NCBI RefSeq assembly: GCF_000302595.1 | Contig: NZ_JH947127.1 | Location: 452,126-516,125 of the forward strand | Length of the DNA stretch: 64,000 nt | Source of the DNA: Pedobacter arcticus A12 | Lineage (GTDB): Bacteria > Bacteroidota > Bacteroidia > Sphingobacteriales > Sphingobacteriaceae | Direction of reading: 5' to 3' | Shown: positions 52,539 to 61,359 of the stretch, piece by piece | How the letters are laid out: the number at the start of each line of letters is the position of its first letter | Numbering within the stretch: position 1 is the stretch's first letter | Position numbers and translations under genes: made by a program | Notes under the pieces: generated by a model | What the model saw: only the letters and a program-made list of their open reading frames with translations | Database searches by the model: none | Told to the model about the DNA's origin: nothing

Positions 52539-54839
52539 ATGAAAAAGCTATTACTGATCACCTTTGTTGTCTTCCTTTATCAAGGAATTTATGCACAGCA
52601 AACTGTCAACATTATTCCTAAACCCGTAAGTTTAAAACTTACAGCAGGTAGCTTTACCTTAAACCCGCAAACGGTTATTTCGCTAAACGGAAAAAGGAAG
52701 ACTTTGAAACCAGTGGCTACATTTTTAGCGGCCGCTATTCAACAAATTTCTGGTTACAATGTTTCTGTTAAGCATAAAAGTACAAATGTAATTGAACTAA
52801 GTTTAACCAACAACCAAGAAATTGGGGAAGAAGGTTATAAAATGCAGGTTTCTTCAAACCGAATTAAAATAGAAGCAAATACCCCGGCTGGGATTATTTA
52901 TGGCATACAATCTTTGCTACAAACCCTTCCTCAAATAAGAACCAATGCAGTTTTAAAAGTTCCTGCAATGGAAATTGTAGACTTTCCACGATTCAAATGG
53001 CGTGGAATGCACTTGGACGTTAGTCGCCATTTTTTTGGACCCGAGGTTGTTAAAGAGTACATTAATTTAATGGCCACTTACAAACTGAATACTTTTCACT
53101 GGCACTTGGTAGATGATCAAGGCTGGAGAATTGAAATAAAAAAATACCCAAAACTTACCGAAATAGGTGCTTGGCGAGTGGACGAGACTGATAAAGTATG
53201 GAGTTCAAGACCACAGGCTAAACCAGGTGAGCCAGCAACATACGGCGGTTTTTATACGCAAGAACAGATTAAAGAGATTATCAAATACGCCGCCCAACGA
53301 AATATAACCATCGTTCCAGAAATTGAAATGCCTGGTCACGTAGCTTCGGCCATTGCCTCCTACACTTATCTAAGCTGTACACAAAAACCCCAGCTTCCTT
53401 TAACTGGCGGTGATTATACAGGTATGTCATCAAATTATTGCGCAGGAAACGACTCTGTCTTTACTTTTTTAGAAGATGTATTGGACGAAGTTACAGCCTT
53501 GTTCCCTTCCAAATACATACATATTGGTGGCGATGAAGTAGATAAAACATCGTGGAAACACTGCCCTAAATGCCAGGCAAGGATAAAGCATGAAGGTTTG
53601 AAGAACGAAAACGAATTGCAAAGCTATTTTATAACCCGTATCGAAAAGTACCTGATCAGTAAAAACAAAAAGATGATCGGTTGGGATGAGATTTTGGAAG
53701 GCGGACTTGCCCCAGAAGCAACAGTGATGAGCTGGCGAGGTGAAGGTGGAGGAATCCAGGCTGCAAAAATGAAACATGATGTGGTGATGACTCCCGGAAA
53801 TCCAGTTTATTTTGATCATTACCAAGCTGGGCCAGAAGGCGAACCGCTTGCAATTGGAGGTTTTAATACGCTTAAACGAGTTTACGATTATGAGCCTATT
53901 CCCCATGAATTGAATGCTGAAGAGCAGAAATTTGTGTTGGGCGCTCAAGCAAATCTCTGGACAGAATACATTACCACTAAAGAAAATGTGGAATATATGG
54001 TGCTTCCGCGAATGCTTGCACTAGCTGAAGTGGTGTGGACTCCAAAAGAAAATAAAGATTGGCTCGATTTTAACCAGAGATTAAAGTACCATTTCCGCGG
54101 TTTTGAGCAAAAAGGCTATCATTACTCGCCGGGGAATTTTACAGTTCATATCACACCTATATCTAAAGAAGGCAAACTGCTTATAAGTTTAAGCACAGAA
54201 ATAGTAAACGGCGAAATCTACTATACTTTAGATGGAACTGACCCTGATACGCAAAGCACCAGATATACGGAGCCAATATTAATTAACTCATCTGCTGTGC
54301 TGAAAGCGGTCACGGTTATAAATGGTAAAGCAATGGGAACAAAACCTGTAGAGCAGACTTTTGTGATTCATAAAGCGATTGGTAAAAATGTAAACTACAC
54401 TTATCCTGTGAGTCGCTACTACCAAGCGGACGGTCCAAATTCTCTTACCGACGGTGTTAAAGGAACTTATGCTGTGGGTAAGTACTGGCATGGGTTCAGC
54501 GGAAAAGACCTTATTGCCACTATAGATCTTGACACCCAAACAGCTGTGAGTACAATTTCTTTGGGATGCCTACAAAATTATAGCGATTGGATATTTATGC
54601 CACAGTGGGTCAAATTTGAAGTTTCTGAAAACGGGAAAGATTTCACGGAGGTTCAGCTGATTAAAAACCCAGTTTCGTTAAGCGAGAAATCAAAAATCTA
54701 TAATTTCACCGCTCAGTTTAAAGCTATACAAGCAAGATTTATAAGGGTAAGTGCAAAAGTTTTAGATGCGCTACCAAAAGGACACAGTGGCGAAGGAAAA
54801 CCGGCTTGGCTGTTTGCCGATGAGATTACGGTGAATTAA
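52539..54839 (+). CDS. Beta-N-acetylhexosaminidase, GH20
   Basis: It removes terminal GlcNAc or GalNAc by substrate-assisted catalysis. The 766-residue protein has a signal peptide (to about residue 19), an N-terminal GH20b domain (about 22-147), and a catalytic barrel (from about 150) with the Asp-Glu pair D332-E333 in HIGGDEVDK and the neighbouring FHWHLVDDQGW. A chitobiase-type C-terminal domain follows (GEIYYTLDGTDPD, about 560-620). A discoidin-like domain ends the protein. It closes the glycan locus and probably trims GlcNAc exposed by the fucosidases. Confidence 0.94.
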   Translation: MKKLLLITFVVFLYQGIYAQQTVNIIPKPVSLKLTAGSFTLNPQTVISLNGKRKTLKPVATFLAAAIQQISGYNVSVKHKSTNVIELSLTNNQEIGEEGYKMQVSSNRIKIEANTPAGIIYGIQSLLQTLPQIRTNAVLKVPAMEIVDFPRFKWRGMHLDVSRHFFGPEVVKEYINLMATYKLNTFHWHLVDDQGWRIEIKKYPKLTEIGAWRVDETDKVWSSRPQAKPGEPATYGGFYTQEQIKEIIKYAAQRNITIVPEIEMPGHVASAIASYTYLSCTQKPQLPLTGGDYTGMSSNYCAGNDSVFTFLEDVLDEVTALFPSKYIHIGGDEVDKTSWKHCPKCQARIKHEGLKNENELQSYFITRIEKYLISKNKKMIGWDEILEGGLAPEATVMSWRGEGGGIQAAKMKHDVVMTPGNPVYFDHYQAGPEGEPLAIGGFNTLKRVYDYEPIPHELNAEEQKFVLGAQANLWTEYITTKENVEYMVLPRMLALAEVVWTPKENKDWLDFNQRLKYHFRGFEQKGYHYSPGNFTVHITPISKEGKLLISLSTEIVNGEIYYTLDGTDPDTQSTRYTEPILINSSAVLKAVTVINGKAMGTKPVEQTFVIHKAIGKNVNYTYPVSRYYQADGPNSLTDGVKGTYAVGKYWHGFSGKDLIATIDLDTQTAVSTISLGCLQNYSDWIFMPQWVKFEVSENGKDFTEVQLIKNPVSLSEKSKIYNFTAQFKAIQARFIRVSAKVLDALPKGHSGEGKPAWLFADEITVN

Positions 54840-54882
54840 TTCTTTTATTTAATTTAATTAGAAGAAATATCCTGCAAAGGGA

Positions 54883-55077
54883 CTATGTCCCTTCACTTTC
54901 TTCATCTGGCAACACAAAGTCATCACCAAATTCCTCATTAATATCATGAGCCCACTGTTCTTCGTTGGTTGGTTCGTGGTTATGAGGAATTTGGTCATTT
55001 ACAACCTTTTCTGATTGGTTGGTAATCTTTTCGGGATCTATTTCCGTCCGCTGTTTGGGTGGGTTATTGGTTGCCAT
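54883..55077 (-). CDS. Small acidic protein of unknown function
   Basis: The 64-residue protein is hydrophilic and acidic, with no signal peptide. It ends in an acidic stretch (INEEFGDDFVLPDEESEGT) after a polar N-terminal half (MATNNPPKQRTEIDPEKI). No domain is recognised. The codon use looks like its neighbours and the frame is open over the entire reading. It lies between the convergent GH20 gene and the minus-strand type IX operon. Confidence 0.55.
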   Translation of the reverse strand: MATNNPPKQRTEIDPEKITNQSEKVVNDQIPHNHEPTNEEQWAHDINEEFGDDFVLPDEESEGT

Positions 55078-55136
55078 AATTGTTTGTTTTTATAACAGAT
55101 AGGAATACAAAAATCTTACCACAACACTGTTCGCAA

Positions 55137-55172
55137 ACAAAAAAAGACTGCCTTGTGCAAAAGCAGCCTTCT
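55137..55172 (-). terminator. Intrinsic terminator of the type IX operon
   Basis: Read on the minus strand, AAGGCTGC pairs with GCAGTCTT (one G-U pair) around an 11-base loop and is followed by seven T. It lies about 30 bases beyond the stop codon of the OmpA-family gene. Confidence 0.75.
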
Positions 55173-55199
55173 TGGGTTAATCTAATCTATGTTTTATTG

Positions 55200-57221
55200 C
55201 TATTGTGTTCCTGTAATTAATGGAAAAATTGGGTTTAAGGTGTAGCCCGGAACGTACGTGATCACCGGATCAACTTTTACCACTTTAAACTCTGTTCTTC
55301 TATTTAACTGGTGTTCTGCTGCGGTACATTTTACACCATCAGCACATTTATTTAGCAGTTGCGTTTCTCCATAACCATTAGCGGTTAAACGTTCCTTATC
55401 TGCGCCAGCTTTTAATAAATAGTTTTCGGCAGAAATTGCCCGCTTTTTAGAAAGCTCCATGTTGTAAGTCGCTTTTCCTCTAGCATCAGTATGTGATCTC
55501 AATTCTATGTTAACATTCGGCGTAGTTTTCATAAAGTTTAACACTTTCTGTAAATCAGCTTCTGCATCTTTACGGATGTTGAACTTATTAAAATCGTAAT
55601 AGATATTATTCAACCGCACTAAATAAGCTTCCTCTCCTTTTTCAACTTCAAACTTCACATTGTAAACTGTTGACTCCGTTGCGCCTTTGGTTGTTATTTG
55701 CCCTTGTTGGCGGTTAAAATATTTATCCAAATCTCCCCTCACCAAATAATCAGTTTCGGGTGCTAACTCAAATTTAAATGCTCCGTTTTCATCCGAAACC
55801 AAACTCTTTTCCAATCCTGTATCTTTATCAACCAAGAAAACTCGCACACCTTCTATGGGCGAACCATCCTGTTTTTGTACCACTTGTCCCTCTACAGCAA
55901 AAAACATTTCTTTAGGACGTTCACTAAACTGGTAAATATCATCTCCGCCTTTACCGCCTGGTCTGTTAGAAGATAAGAATCCGGTTAAATTATCATTGAA
56001 ATAATAAATCCCGAAATCATCTTTCGATGAGTTAATCGGTGCTTTTAAGTTCTCTGCTTCAGTCCAGCTATCTTTTGAACCAATAGCAGAAAATATATCT
56101 AGTCCACCAATGGTAATGTGCCCTCTTGAAGAGAAAAATAATTTCCCGTCTTTCCTTACTGTTGGAAAAACCTCATCATATTTAGTGTTAACAGCAGACC
56201 CACAGTTCTTAGGTTTTGACCACCCCGAACCTAATTTCTCTGAATAAAAAATATCTAAACCGCCCATGGTTCCTGGCATATCAGAAGCAAAATATAAGAT
56301 ATTACCATCAGGGCTTAAAGCTGGATGTTCTATCGAATACTCAAAAGGGCGATTGTATGGAAATGAAACTGCTTGTGTCCAAGTGCCGTTTTGCTTGGTG
56401 CTATAAAAGATAGCTTTCTTAAAAACAACATCTTTTCCTTTCGGCTTTTCTTCTACAGTAGTAACACCTGCTTTGGTAAAGTACAAGGTATTGCCATCTG
56501 CACTTAAAGTTGCCGGCCCAGAATGGTAATTATCATTAATCTGCTCTGGCATTAAAGTTAACTTCATTTCACCAGTGAATACACTATCCTTTGTTTCTGC
56601 TTGATATAATTTCAAATACGGATTGCCTGTCCAACCGTAAATTTTAGGAGATCTTTTATCGGTTAGTGGTTTTAAAAACTCTCTGTCAGAAACGAAAATA
56701 AACCCCTTCTCATACGGAATCGGAGAAAAATCCGAATATTTGGTATTAAACCCGCTCTCGTTTGTAACCTGGATGTTTAAGTTTGGATTCTCTAACCATA
56801 TTCTCGCAGCATCACATCCATTAGCTAGCTTTACTGCCTCGTCGCTTTGCGCAGGCACTCTTTCTGCATAGGTTAAATAGTTACGCTTTGCCTGTTCAAA
56901 TTTTCCATTCTCCTTTAAAGCATCGGCATAATAAATATAGTTTATTGGGTTAAACCCTGGAAAAGTAAGCACTGTTGCGTAAGCCTTTTCGGCCTCTATA
57001 GAGTTACTGGTAAAACGATAGCAATTGGCTAATTTTTCTGCAACTTCCACAGTAGGATTTTTTTCCATCACCTGTTGATAGATTTCCATCGCATACTTGT
57101 AGTCGTATTTTTCGTAGTACTTATTTGCCTTACCTAAATCGTCTGAAAAAAGGGTAAAAGGGACCAAATAGATGATAGCTCCGGCGCAAGATAGAATTAA
57201 TAATAAACGTTTAATTTTCAT
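55200..57221 (-). CDS. PorE-like OmpA-family protein (TPR, PD40 propeller, CRD, OmpA)
   Basis: The 673-residue envelope protein has the domain order of PorE, which anchors the type IX machine to peptidoglycan. A signal segment is followed by TPR helices (about 30-140: ANKYYEKYDYKYAMEIYQQ), a five-bladed-like PD40 propeller (HPALSPDGNILYFASDMPG, TVRKDGKLFFSSRG, FLSSNRPGGKGGDDIY), and a carboxypeptidase-regulatory domain (GQVVQKQDGSPIEGVRVFL). The OmpA C-domain comes last (IELRSHTDARGKATYNMELS, NRRTEFKVV). I chose ATG 57221 over the in-frame 57272. The later start gives a proper signal peptide (MKIKRLLLILSC) and fits the stop of the upstream gene at 57226. It is the last gene of a four-gene minus-strand run. 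Confidence 0.88.
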   Translation of the reverse strand: MKIKRLLLILSCAGAIIYLVPFTLFSDDLGKANKYYEKYDYKYAMEIYQQVMEKNPTVEVAEKLANCYRFTSNSIEAEKAYATVLTFPGFNPINYIYYADALKENGKFEQAKRNYLTYAERVPAQSDEAVKLANGCDAARIWLENPNLNIQVTNESGFNTKYSDFSPIPYEKGFIFVSDREFLKPLTDKRSPKIYGWTGNPYLKLYQAETKDSVFTGEMKLTLMPEQINDNYHSGPATLSADGNTLYFTKAGVTTVEEKPKGKDVVFKKAIFYSTKQNGTWTQAVSFPYNRPFEYSIEHPALSPDGNILYFASDMPGTMGGLDIFYSEKLGSGWSKPKNCGSAVNTKYDEVFPTVRKDGKLFFSSRGHITIGGLDIFSAIGSKDSWTEAENLKAPINSSKDDFGIYYFNDNLTGFLSSNRPGGKGGDDIYQFSERPKEMFFAVEGQVVQKQDGSPIEGVRVFLVDKDTGLEKSLVSDENGAFKFELAPETDYLVRGDLDKYFNRQQGQITTKGATESTVYNVKFEVEKGEEAYLVRLNNIYYDFNKFNIRKDAEADLQKVLNFMKTTPNVNIELRSHTDARGKATYNMELSKKRAISAENYLLKAGADKERLTANGYGETQLLNKCADGVKCTAAEHQLNRRTEFKVVKVDPVITYVPGYTLNPIFPLITGTQ

Positions 57222-57225
57222 TGCC

Positions 57226-58209
57226 TTAAAAATATCGCGGTGAAAGTATACTAAACTCTGTTTTGCTACCAAATGTGTAGCCTATAGAAATCTCATGCGA
57301 ACCATTATCAAATCCTTGTAATGAAGAAACTGAATGGTCATAAGCGTAACCTACCCGAACCCGTTTGCCAGCGTAAATCTCTAACAAGCCTACAATTGCA
57401 TCACTTGCTTTTACTGCACCCATAGTACTATTCTTCTTCCATAAGTTTACCGATGTTCTGTAAGATGCACCAATCCACACCTTCTCGCCTATCAGAAAAA
57501 AGTTATTGATATCTAAATTAGTTGGGCCTTTTGTATCTTCTTTGATAAGAAAAGAGGGTTTAAATTTTAAAAAATCGTTAACATCTACTAAATAACCTGC
57601 TGTAAAAAAAATATGCTGGCCTTGTTTAATAACTAAGTTCTTTGATGCTGTGCTATAATCAATTGCTTTTGAAAACAAATTAGTTGCAGATAAACCCACG
57701 TAAAACTTGTTTGTACTAAAATGTAGTCCTGCTTTAGCATCTGGAGAAATAAAAGAGAGCTTTCCAGCATTGAAATTTGGGTCAGACGGATCGTTAAAAT
57801 GCGCATCGCCCGTGTTTAAAGTAAACTGCGCTAATCCCAAACCCATACCAAAAGCCAATGTTCCTTCTTCGCTAACTTTTAATTTATAGGCGTAATTTAA
57901 GTAAGCATTTGTTTGCCCCTGAATCCCAATTCTATCATTAACAACTGTTAATGCAAAGCCCATTTTATCGTTTACAAAACTACCGTCTAAAACCAAGGAT
58001 TGTGTTTTTGGCGCACCATCTATACCAACCCATTGACTTCTATGTAATGCACTTAAATTTAAATCCCCTTTATATCCTGCATAAGCGGGGTTAATTACTA
58101 AAGTATTAAACATGTACTGGCTATACTGTGCATCTTGTTGGGCAACAGCATAAAAAGAACTTGCTAATAAAGCAAAGCATATCAGTGTACTTTTCTTTAT
58201 TTTAATCAT
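57226..58209 (-). CDS. Type IX secretion membrane protein PorP/SprF family
   Basis: The 327-residue outer-membrane protein has a signal peptide (to about residue 23, ending YAVAQ) and a beta-barrel with the family start DAQYSQYMFNTLVINPAYAGY. Its C-terminus is ISIGYTFGSKTEFSILSPRYF. PorP/SprF proteins attach cargo with type B C-terminal domains to the surface. It overlaps the upstream gene by 8 bases, and that gene encodes a type B cargo protein, so it is likely its dedicated partner. Confidence 0.92.
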   Translation of the reverse strand: MIKIKKSTLICFALLASSFYAVAQQDAQYSQYMFNTLVINPAYAGYKGDLNLSALHRSQWVGIDGAPKTQSLVLDGSFVNDKMGFALTVVNDRIGIQGQTNAYLNYAYKLKVSEEGTLAFGMGLGLAQFTLNTGDAHFNDPSDPNFNAGKLSFISPDAKAGLHFSTNKFYVGLSATNLFSKAIDYSTASKNLVIKQGQHIFFTAGYLVDVNDFLKFKPSFLIKEDTKGPTNLDINNFFLIGEKVWIGASYRTSVNLWKKNSTMGAVKASDAIVGLLEIYAGKRVRVGYAYDHSVSSLQGFDNGSHEISIGYTFGSKTEFSILSPRYF

Positions 58210-59416
58210 TCCTCAGTAATGTTATGAAGCCTTTATAAACCTTCGCTTCGTTGTTAATATTTACTTTTAAAAGGTAAAAATAGGTCCCACTGTTTAAGCC
58301 ACCACCGTTCCAGGCGTTTGCGCTATTGTAATTTTTCGCTTTAAAAACCTCACTTCCCCATCTATTCAAAATAGTAATTTCGTTATCCGGAAACAGGTCT
58401 ATGTTCTTTATTTCCCAAGTATCATTTTTACCATCTCCGTCTGGCGAGAAACTATTGAAAATAGTAATCGGATCATTTACAGGTGTAATAAACGACATCG
58501 TTAGGGGTAATTTACTTACCGGCTTAAGTGTAGTGAAGGTTGCCAACATCATATCAGGTTGGGCCGTAGCAAGTGGACGGATGTTGGAAACACCTGCTTT
58601 TTCCCACAGACCAAAGTTTATCCAATTTACCAGTTGATTAAAGTTACCGTCTACCGTTTTATCAAACAGAAACTGATATTCCAATAAGCTATTGCCAGAT
58701 TTTTGATCTGCTAAGTAAAAATATTTTGGATTAATTTCGTTGACGTCGAAACGTTTCAAACTTCTATCATAACCTTCAGTTGTTGGGTCTTTCTCAACAA
58801 AGCTTAATCCAACGGTGTTATCCAAATTGTCTTTGGTTTTAACCGTTACGGGACGATAAATCAAACTACCGTTAAGCTTTGAACCAAGTGGAAAAACATA
58901 ATCATCAGCGGTATTGGTATGCCTGTACAAAAATCCTTTTGAGTTGGTACTCACGAAACCAGTGGTGTAAACAATTGAGCCAACAGCAGTTCCTAAAACC
59001 GACAAGCTTTTATCTTCTACCGCAAACTCTAGATTGTTTAGCCTTAGCGTTGCTCTCACATCAGCATCAGTCAATAACTTTTTAACGCCAGTGCCTGCAA
59101 GTGTTAAATTTGGAAAATTAGTTTTTTGCGACCCGCCTATACTTTGGTCTGTACCATTTAAAACAGTGTTTCCGGTAGATGCTAAAGCAAATACTCCAGA
59201 TGCATCATTATTAAGCCAATTACCTTTAACGGTAAGCTCTCCAAAATTCTGAATTGTTCCGGCAAGGTTGCTAAAATCTCCGTTAACCGTTAAAAACGCC
59301 CCGTTTTGTATTGTTAAGCTATTGCCATTATTCACAAATTGCGCTTTGGATGACGCCGAAAACAACAGCACCATCAAAAAACTGTAAAAGGATATTTTGT
59401 TTTTAATCTTCATCAA
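58202..59416 (-). CDS. Type IX cargo protein with gliding-type (type B) C-terminal domain
   Basis: The 404-residue protein has a signal peptide (to about residue 25, ending SSKAQF). Its N-terminal part (about 30-290) is beta-rich, with motifs such as NGNSLTIQNGAFLTVNGDF reminiscent of short repeat adhesins. The last 90 residues are the CHU_C or gliding-associated C-terminal domain: FNSFSPDGDGKNDTWEIKNI, then INRWGSEVFKAKNY-like and GTYFYLLKVN. Type B cargo depends on a PorP/SprF protein, which is encoded next door. It has no catalytic site. Confidence 0.9.
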   Translation of the reverse strand: MMKIKNKISFYSFLMVLLFSASSKAQFVNNGNSLTIQNGAFLTVNGDFSNLAGTIQNFGELTVKGNWLNNDASGVFALASTGNTVLNGTDQSIGGSQKTNFPNLTLAGTGVKKLLTDADVRATLRLNNLEFAVEDKSLSVLGTAVGSIVYTTGFVSTNSKGFLYRHTNTADDYVFPLGSKLNGSLIYRPVTVKTKDNLDNTVGLSFVEKDPTTEGYDRSLKRFDVNEINPKYFYLADQKSGNSLLEYQFLFDKTVDGNFNQLVNWINFGLWEKAGVSNIRPLATAQPDMMLATFTTLKPVSKLPLTMSFITPVNDPITIFNSFSPDGDGKNDTWEIKNIDLFPDNEITILNRWGSEVFKAKNYNSANAWNGGGLNSGTYFYLLKVNINNEAKVYKGFITLLRND

Positions 59417-59422
59417 TAAAAA

Positions 59423-60148
59423 TTAAAAAATAGCGATTTGGTAATTCCCTGCGATTGAAACAGCCCCGCCCGCTGTCTTTATATTATAAAACTTAACTGA
59501 AATTTTATCTGGAGCACTCACCCAAGCATGAGAAATGATGATTCCGTCTGGCAAGGAAAAAGCAGGAGAACAAGCAACTGCGTTTTCTGTTTTTGCACCT
59601 ACAAAATCAAACACATAAGGTAAAGAACCATTAGCTGGAACTGTTGAAGAAGCAATATTAAGTGTTTGCTTGTTGCTTTTATTTAGATTTCTACGCGTCC
59701 AAGCTAACTGCTGAGGCGGAAAAGAACTTACTTCTTGTTGATAAACATATCCCGTTTGTTGATCTAGGTACAAATCGTCCAATTTACCCATATCATTATT
59801 AGGCAAACCTTGACCAGTAAACCATGTTAAAGATTCTCCAATTTCGCTCCACTTGAGTTTATCCCAAAAATTAAATTTAGAATCATCAGTATTATAAACC
59901 AGTAAGCCGTTTGCCGGTGTGGCAATAGCATTTCTTTGCGCAGTTGTTAATCGTGGCACCAAAACTCCACCAGTGGTAGAAGTTACATCCAATGCAGCAC
60001 TCTTATCTGGAGTTGCGGTACCAACACCTACAGATCCTTGGGCAAAACCTTGCTGGTTAAGTACTAAACTCAACCCAAAACCCATCAATAACAGGTAAAA
60101 CAGCTTGCTTTTTTTGAAATAATTATTGACAGATAAAGTTTTTTTCAT
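59423..60148 (-). CDS. Exported protein of unknown function heading the type IX operon
   Basis: The 241-residue protein has a signal peptide (to about residue 36, ending QGFAQ). After it comes GSVGVGTATPDKSAALDVTS, GVLVPRLTTAQRNAI and ANGLLVYNTDDSKFNFWDK. This stretch begins many Bacteroidota surface proteins and resembles phage tail-fibre-like N-domains. The rest is unassigned. Six bases separate it from the type B cargo gene, so it is probably the first gene of the transcript and may be a surface partner of the cargo. Confidence 0.8.
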   Translation of the reverse strand: MKKTLSVNNYFKKSKLFYLLLMGFGLSLVLNQQGFAQGSVGVGTATPDKSAALDVTSTTGGVLVPRLTTAQRNAIATPANGLLVYNTDDSKFNFWDKLKWSEIGESLTWFTGQGLPNNDMGKLDDLYLDQQTGYVYQQEVSSFPPQQLAWTRRNLNKSNKQTLNIASSTVPANGSLPYVFDFVGAKTENAVACSPAFSLPDGIIISHAWVSAPDKISVKFYNIKTAGGAVSIAGNYQIAIF

Positions 60149-60353
60149 ACTCTCGAAAAGTTATCAACGTTATTTATAAACATTGTTAATATCTATAATC
60201 CTAGGTAAACACCCAATAAACAAAGATTATCCATATAAAACTTTTATATTCAAAAAGTTTTCCACATTGTGTTGTTAACATCTGCAACCTCCACCAGCAG
60301 CCCAGCTTTCAAGTATTTTTTTTTAACTTAGCTGGATTATTACAATCATTAAT
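60149..60353. other. Divergent intergenic region between the type IX operon and transketolase
   Basis: A 205-base A/T-rich spacer that must hold promoters for both directions. It contains TTATCCATA and TTTTCCACA, each one base from a DnaA box, but no cluster. I see no terminator hairpin and no RNA gene. Confidence 0.4.
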
Positions 60354-61199
60354 ATGACACTAGAAAATAACGATTTAAAACGTATGGCCTCTCAGGTAAG
60401 AAGAGACATTGTACGTATGGTTTACGAATGCCAGTCTGGGCATCCTGGAGGCTCTTTAGGCTGTGCCGATTACTTAGTTGCCTTATACTTTAAAATAATG
60501 AAACACGATCCATCTTTCAATATGGATGGTATAGGTGAGGATTTGTTCTTTTTATCAAACGGACATATTTCTCCAGTTTTTTACAGCGTTTTAGCTAGAT
60601 CTGGCTATTATGATATTGAAGAGCTAAAAACTTTCAGAAAGCTAAACTCAAGATTGCAAGGTCACCCAACAACGCATGAAGGTTTACCAGGAATCAGAAT
60701 TGCTTCTGGATCTTTAGGTCAGGGAATGTCTGTTGCAATTGGTGCCGCATTAGCAAAAAAACTAAATAAAGACCAAGGTATTGTTTACACCCTACATGGT
60801 GATGGCGAATTACAAGAAGGTCAAAACTGGGAAGCGGCAATGTTTGCACCTTTCAATAAAGTGGATAATTTAATCTGCGTTGTTGATGTTAACGGACAAC
60901 AGATTGATGGACCAACTGACAAAGTTTTGGGTCTATTAGATTTGCACCAGAAATTTACAGCTTTTGGCTGGGAAGTTTTACACATGGACGGTAATCAAAT
61001 GGACGAAGTTGTAAAAACTTTAGAACTTGCAAAATCAAAAACCGGACAAGGAAAATGTATCATGATTTTGATGAAAACAGAAATGGGTGCAGGTGTTGAT
61101 TTTATGGAAGGTTCTCATAAATGGCATGGTGTAGCACCAAACAAAGAACAGCTTGCTGATGCTTTGGGCCAGTTAGAAGAAACTTACGGAGATTACTAG
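60354..61199 (+). CDS. Transketolase, N-terminal (thiamine diphosphate-binding) subunit
   Basis: It transfers two-carbon units in the non-oxidative pentose phosphate pathway; here the enzyme is split into two genes. The 281-residue N-terminal part holds the ThDP/Mg motif GDGELQEGQNWEAAMFA, followed by VDVNGQQIDGP. GHPGGSLGCADYLVALYF and ASGSLGQGMSVAIGAAL are also visible. It ends in GDY. The C-terminal subunit follows 160 bases downstream on the same strand. Confidence 0.95.
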   Translation: MTLENNDLKRMASQVRRDIVRMVYECQSGHPGGSLGCADYLVALYFKIMKHDPSFNMDGIGEDLFFLSNGHISPVFYSVLARSGYYDIEELKTFRKLNSRLQGHPTTHEGLPGIRIASGSLGQGMSVAIGAALAKKLNKDQGIVYTLHGDGELQEGQNWEAAMFAPFNKVDNLICVVDVNGQQIDGPTDKVLGLLDLHQKFTAFGWEVLHMDGNQMDEVVKTLELAKSKTGQGKCIMILMKTEMGAGVDFMEGSHKWHGVAPNKEQLADALGQLEETYGDY

Positions 61200-61359
61200 T
61201 TTTAAGTTAAAAGTGTAAAGTATAAAGTCAAACGACTGACTTTACAGAAAATATAACACATGAAGTCTTGCATAGCATGCTTGAACTCAAAAACATAAAA
61301 TAAAAAATCGTGAAAAACTGCGGAGCACTCTTGAATGCCGCTGTTTAAAATATAAACAC

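Noticed and set aside
53469-53948. 159-codon minus-strand frame within the GH20 gene
   Set aside because: It lies fully inside the catalytic domain of GH20, has no similarity I recognise and no start context.
60149-60353. TTATCCATA and TTTTCCACA as DnaA boxes and a replication origin
   Set aside because: Only two near matches occur, with no cluster, no AT-rich unwinding repeats and no origin genes beside them.
61200-61359. Spacer between the transketolase subunits as a regulatory RNA
   Set aside because: Only a weak hairpin and reiterated A/T words are visible, with no T run or conserved shape. It is noted but not claimed.
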